A stretch of 64,000 nt of DNA, taken from CALJFL01 sp039964455 (GTDB taxonomy: Bacteria > Pseudomonadota > Gammaproteobacteria > Pseudomonadales > Halieaceae). Location of the stretch: assembly GCA_039964455.1 (NCBI GenBank), contig JBDVXK010000013.1, forward strand, positions 248,001-312,000. The letters run 5' to 3'. The notes under the pieces were generated by a model that worked only from the letters and a program-made list of their open reading frames with translations, ran no database searches and was not told the DNA's origin. Positions 60,817 to 64,000 of the stretch are shown in pieces. The translations under genes and the position numbers were made by a program. Every line of letters begins with the position of its first letter. Within the stretch, counting starts at the first letter, position 1.

Positions 60817-60875
60817 ACCATGATGTGTAACCACCTACCACAACAGCCACTGACTTCGACCCAAAGGACACCCTC

Positions 60876-62321
60876 TTGACCCCGACAGTAGAACGCCGCA
60901 CCAAGATCGTTGCGACCATTGGACCCGGCAGCGAATCCGAGAATGTCATCGCCAAACTGATCAGTGCCGGCGTTAATGTATTCCGCTTGAACTTCAGCCA
61001 TGGCAGCGCCGACCAGCACGCCAGCATCGCAGCCAGAATTCGCAAACAGGCTGCCCTCGGCGGCGTCTACGTTGGCATCCTTGCAGATTTGCAGGGCCCA
61101 AAGATTCGCATCAGCAGTTTTCGCGAGGGCGAGGTCGAGCTGGTCAATGGCGACCGCTTTCGACTCGACCTGTCTATTGCTGCTGACGAGGGCGACATTC
61201 GCGGGGTAGGCCTGGATTACAAGGAGCTGTCGGAGAATGTTTTCCCCGGAGATACCCTGTTACTCGACGATGGCCGTATCAGGTTGGTAGTAGAGGACGT
61301 AGAACCCGGTGCAGCAGATTGCAGCGTACTGGTGGGCGGAAAACTGGGTTCTCGCAAAGGTATCAATCGACTGGGCGGCGGCCTGGCAGCACCGGCGCTA
61401 ACCGCGAAAGACATAGCGGATATTGACCACCTGGCCGAGGTTCGCCCGGACTTTGTCGCTGTATCATTCGTATCCAGTGCCAACGATATCGAGCAGACCC
61501 GTGAGCTACTCGCACAGCATGACTTGCACCCCGGAATTATCGCCAAGATAGAGCGAGCCGAAGTGGTCGCAGACACAGATACACTGAATGGCATACTGCA
61601 GGCCTCGCTGGGTGTCATGGTCGCGCGCGGGGACCTGGGTGTAGAGGTGGGCGATGCCCAGCTGATCGGTATTCAGAAAGATCTCATTACCCGCGCCAGG
61701 AAAATGGACCGTGTGGTGATCACCGCAACACAGATGATGGAATCCATGATCAGCAGCTCCATGCCCACACGGGCGGAGGTCTTTGATGTGGCCAACGCGG
61801 TACTCGATGGGACTGACGCTGTGATGTTGTCGGCAGAAACCGCCATCGGTAAATACCCGGTAGAGGTGGTCAAGGCGATGGCCGACGCCGCACTTGGAGC
61901 AGAACGTCACCCCGTCGCGCGCACCTCCAAATATCGATTGGACAAGCAGTTCAGCTCCGCACAGGAAACCATTGCACTGTCGGCTATCTATGCTGCCAAT
62001 CACTACAGCAATGTTCGCGGCATCGCCTGTCTCACCGAGTCAGGCACTACACCCCTCTTGATGTCGAGGTTGAGCTCAGGGCTGCCTATTTTCGGGCTGA
62101 GTCACAACAGCGAAACCCTGCAGAAGCTCAGCCTGTGTAGGGGCGTCATCCCCCTGTATTTTGACGCTGGTGCCTTCGACCCTGAAAGCGTGGAGATGCG
62201 AGCCATCGAATTTCTGCGCGACGGTGGTTACCTGCAAAAGGGTGACTCCATACTACTGACCCGGGGTTCAGTCATGGGCCGCGCTGGGTCCACCAACATA
62301 ATGAAAATACTGCCCGTATGA
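60876..62321 (+). CDS. pyk: Pyruvate kinase
   Basis: A 481-residue pyruvate kinase (the E. coli PykA/PykF size). Seen: RTKIVATIGPGS at the N-terminus, RLNFSHG, MVARGDLGVEVG, and TATQMMESMI, all core motifs. It makes ATP and pyruvate from phosphoenolpyruvate. Start is TTG at 60876 with AAGGA seven bases upstream. Its stop overlaps the glucokinase ATG by four bases, so lower glycolysis and glucose entry are coupled. Confidence 0.97.
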   Translation: MTPTVERRTKIVATIGPGSESENVIAKLISAGVNVFRLNFSHGSADQHASIAARIRKQAALGGVYVGILADLQGPKIRISSFREGEVELVNGDRFRLDLSIAADEGDIRGVGLDYKELSENVFPGDTLLLDDGRIRLVVEDVEPGAADCSVLVGGKLGSRKGINRLGGGLAAPALTAKDIADIDHLAEVRPDFVAVSFVSSANDIEQTRELLAQHDLHPGIIAKIERAEVVADTDTLNGILQASLGVMVARGDLGVEVGDAQLIGIQKDLITRARKMDRVVITATQMMESMISSSMPTRAEVFDVANAVLDGTDAVMLSAETAIGKYPVEVVKAMADAALGAERHPVARTSKYRLDKQFSSAQETIALSAIYAANHYSNVRGIACLTESGTTPLLMSRLSSGLPIFGLSHNSETLQKLSLCRGVIPLYFDAGAFDPESVEMRAIEFLRDGGYLQKGDSILLTRGSVMGRAGSTNIMKILPV

Positions 62322-63271
62322 GCAACCCCCGGCAGCGCCTGGTGGCGGATGTGGGCGGCACCAACACTCGAATTGCTGTTTACGACCCAGACACAGATGC
62401 TTTTCTGCACCGGGTTAACTACCAGAACCGCGATTTCGACACCTTCAGTGAACTGCTGGCCCATTGGCAGGCTGGCCTGGACGACAAGCCATCACAGGGC
62501 TGCATCGCTATCGCAGCACCGCTGGCCGGCGACCACATTGCCATGGTCAATATGTCATGGGCCTTTTCCCGACGTGATATTTCCCGGCAGTTGCGCCTGG
62601 ACAAGCTGACCTGGCTAAACGACTTCGAAAGCAACGCACACGCCCTGCATTCGCTGCAGCCTTCACAGCTGGTCAGTGTCCACAACAGTGACAGCATTAT
62701 GACGGGCCCGCTCGCTACTGTAGGGCCAGGTACCGGACTGGGCGGTGCTACGGTTACTGAGTTGGACGGGAATTACCGGGTTCAGGCTAGCGAGCCTGGG
62801 CAGATGGGACTTTCTCCGGTCAATGAGCTGGAGCTGGAACTGTTCAAAGTGTTGCTAAGGCAGCATGACAACATTTACGCCGAGCTACTGCTGTCCGGGC
62901 CGGGCCTGGTAACTGGCTATCAAGCGCTGTGCACGATACGGGGCTGCGAGGCGACGATGCAGTCGCCAGACCAGATATCTGCAGCTGCGCTGTCAGGCGC
63001 AGATGACAACTGCAAAGCTGCACTGGGACTATTTTGTGACCTGCTGGGTTCCGCCTGCGGTAACTTCATCCTGGCCACTGGCGCTTACGGCGGACTTTAT
63101 CTCGCCGGCGGTATTGTTCCAAAAATACTGCCCCTACTGCGAGAAAGCGATTTTTGCGATCGCTTTCAACACAAAGGCGCTATGAAGGAACAGTTGGGGC
63201 GGGTTCCGATATGGATGATCGACAGTGGTGATACCGGGCTGATCGGTGCCGCCCACGCGCCACTGGTTTAA
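62318..63271 (+). CDS. glk: Glucokinase
   Basis: A 317-residue glucokinase of the Glk family (E. coli Glk 321). Seen: ADVGGTNTRIAVYDP at the N-terminus, LNDFESNAHAL and GPGTGLGGATV. It phosphorylates cytoplasmic glucose to glucose-6-phosphate, the Zwf substrate encoded about 58 kb away in the window. It converges with the histidine kinase gene, two bases between stops. Confidence 0.96.
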   Translation: MSNPRQRLVADVGGTNTRIAVYDPDTDAFLHRVNYQNRDFDTFSELLAHWQAGLDDKPSQGCIAIAAPLAGDHIAMVNMSWAFSRRDISRQLRLDKLTWLNDFESNAHALHSLQPSQLVSVHNSDSIMTGPLATVGPGTGLGGATVTELDGNYRVQASEPGQMGLSPVNELELELFKVLLRQHDNIYAELLLSGPGLVTGYQALCTIRGCEATMQSPDQISAAALSGADDNCKAALGLFCDLLGSACGNFILATGAYGGLYLAGGIVPKILPLLRESDFCDRFQHKGAMKEQLGRVPIWMIDSGDTGLIGAAHAPLV

Positions 63272-63273
63272 GA

Positions 63274-64000
63274 TCAGGCTGGCAATCTCAGACGGGCACA
63301 AAAGCCAGAACCGCTGTTACCGGGATGCGCGGTGAACTGGGCCTGATGCTGATCGGTGATCCGCTGGACGATTGACAGTCCCAGGCCGGCTCCCAGTCCA
63401 GCGCTGCCAGGAACGCGGTAGAAGCGTTCGCCCAGTCTTTCAAACTCAGCCGTAGACAAGCGCTCGCAGTCATTGCAGATTTCGAGCTCCACCCCTGCCT
63501 CAAGTTCATCAAGACGTACTGTGACAGTAGACCCGGCGCTGGCGTAGCGAAAGGCATTGACCAACAGGTTGCGCAGCAGGATAGCGATCGACTCTTCACT
63601 CGCCTGCACCATTACCTCCTCGCCGTCCTTGATATCCACTTGCACATCCCTGTCTATCGCCAGGTGTGCATTTTCCGCCAGCACTTCTATCAGCAAACTC
63701 CTGAGTGCCACCGAAGTCTTTACCAGAGGTGCATCGGGGTCGACGCGCGCCAGAGTGAGTAACTGTTCAACCGTGTGGGTCGCCCTGTCTACACGCTCGG
63801 CAATACGTTGCAGCATGGTAACCGCGGACGTTTCGGTCAGCTGTCGCTGACAGAGCTGTACCTCTGTCTTGATGGCGGCCAGGGGCGTCATCAACTCGTG
63901 AGCCGCATTGGCGGTGAACCGCTGCTCCGACTCAAGCGCAAATGCCAGACGCTCCAACAATTCATTGAGCGCACCGACCATGGATTTCATTTCTTCCGGC
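63274..64000 (-). CDS. Two-component sensor histidine kinase, C-terminal part
   Basis: The gene runs off the window end (codons PEE precede the first in-window Met at 63990). Present: the end of a HAMP-like segment, a HisKA dimerisation helix with H-box AHELMTPLAAIK (usual form HELRTPL, here Met replaces Arg), and an ATPase domain with NLLVNAFRYA (N-box), and GLGAGLGLSIVQ (G-box). It resembles QseC/TctE-type kinases. Partner response regulator should lie beyond the window end. Confidence 0.93.
   Translation of the reverse strand, partial: PEEMKSMVGALNELLERLAFALESEQRFTANAAHELMTPLAAIKTEVQLCQRQLTETSAVTMLQRIAERVDRATHTVEQLLTLARVDPDAPLVKTSVALRSLLIEVLAENAHLAIDRDVQVDIKDGEEVMVQASEESIAILLRNLLVNAFRYASAGSTVTVRLDELEAGVELEICNDCERLSTAEFERLGERFYRVPGSAGLGAGLGLSIVQRITDQHQAQFTAHPGNSGSGFCARLRLPA

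Noticed and set aside
1..64000. tRNA, rRNA, IS, prophage, toxin-antitoxin or CRISPR features
   Set aside because: Looked for throughout and none found; no transposase, integrase or paired direct repeats at gene-block edges.

Overview
The window looks like chromosomal DNA of a free-living, aerobic marine gammaproteobacterium, plausibly of the Halieaceae (OM60/NOR5) or a neighbouring Cellvibrionales-type lineage. That placement is inferred from fairly high GC, short gaps, many lipoproteins and c-type cytochromes, a TonB receptor, ubiX, gltS, sulfatases, and a mix of lipid-catabolic genes with Entner-Doudoroff-type sugar genes; no 16S gene is present to prove it. No tRNA, rRNA, IS element, prophage or CRISPR array was found. 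No gap between genes exceeds about 300 bases.

Layout. 1-2.6 kb: end of an acyl-CoA synthetase, an MBL-fold hydrolase and an HSL-type esterase. 2.6-4.8 kb: zwf-pgl. 4.8-9.2 kb: a minus-strand run of two small membrane proteins, a Tat-exported gluconate-dehydrogenase-subunit-3-like protein, a GMC flavoprotein and an Fe-alcohol dehydrogenase, with a divergent cytochrome c. 9.2-15.1 kb: a five-gene minus-strand catabolic operon (amidohydrolase, Rieske oxygenase, SDR, acetoacetate-decarboxylase-like enzyme, MFS transporter) opposite a TetR regulator. The two share a compact divergent promoter region holding a perfect palindrome. 15.2-18.6 kb: quinone oxidoreductase, SDR, arylsulfatase. 18.7-25.7 kb: a secreted subtilase lipoprotein, an MltF-like lytic transglycosylase, an alkylsulfatase-like MBL protein and an extended SDR. 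25.9-27.4 kb: a histone-H1-like repeat protein and two small proteins. 27.4-30.8 kb: a three-gene extracytoplasmic haem operon (dihaem cytochrome c, MauG/CcpA-like dihaem protein, and a beta-helix protein fused to cytochrome c).

31-40.5 kb: zinc-ribbon protein, DUF481 barrel, MOSC protein, gor, TauE/SafE permease, and a GldA/GldF-GldG/DUF4340 ABC system in which GldF and GldG are fused. 40.5-49.3 kb: enoyl-CoA hydratase, SDRs, small lipoproteins, LysR regulator, hydroxyacid dehydrogenase, cupin, MFS pump, ubiX. 49.4-54.4 kb: a ZnuD-like His/Asp-rich TonB receptor with a small Cys/His protein, gltS, a YbaY+META lipoprotein, an NTF2-like protein. 54.5-64 kb: coniferyl-type aldehyde dehydrogenase, VOC proteins, DUF3012 lipoprotein, solute-binding protein, glpQ-like gene, pyk, glk and a truncated histidine kinase.

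Together the genes suggest a cell that oxidises lipids, alcohols, sulfate esters and possibly steroid- or terpene-like compounds, feeding electrons into periplasmic cytochromes. Glucose is handled by zwf-pgl and glk-pyk, whose edd/eda partners are not in the window. The best candidates for an undescribed system are the beta-helix/cytochrome/MauG operon and the TetR-controlled Rieske/decarboxylase operon. Functions come from motifs read by eye, without database searches.
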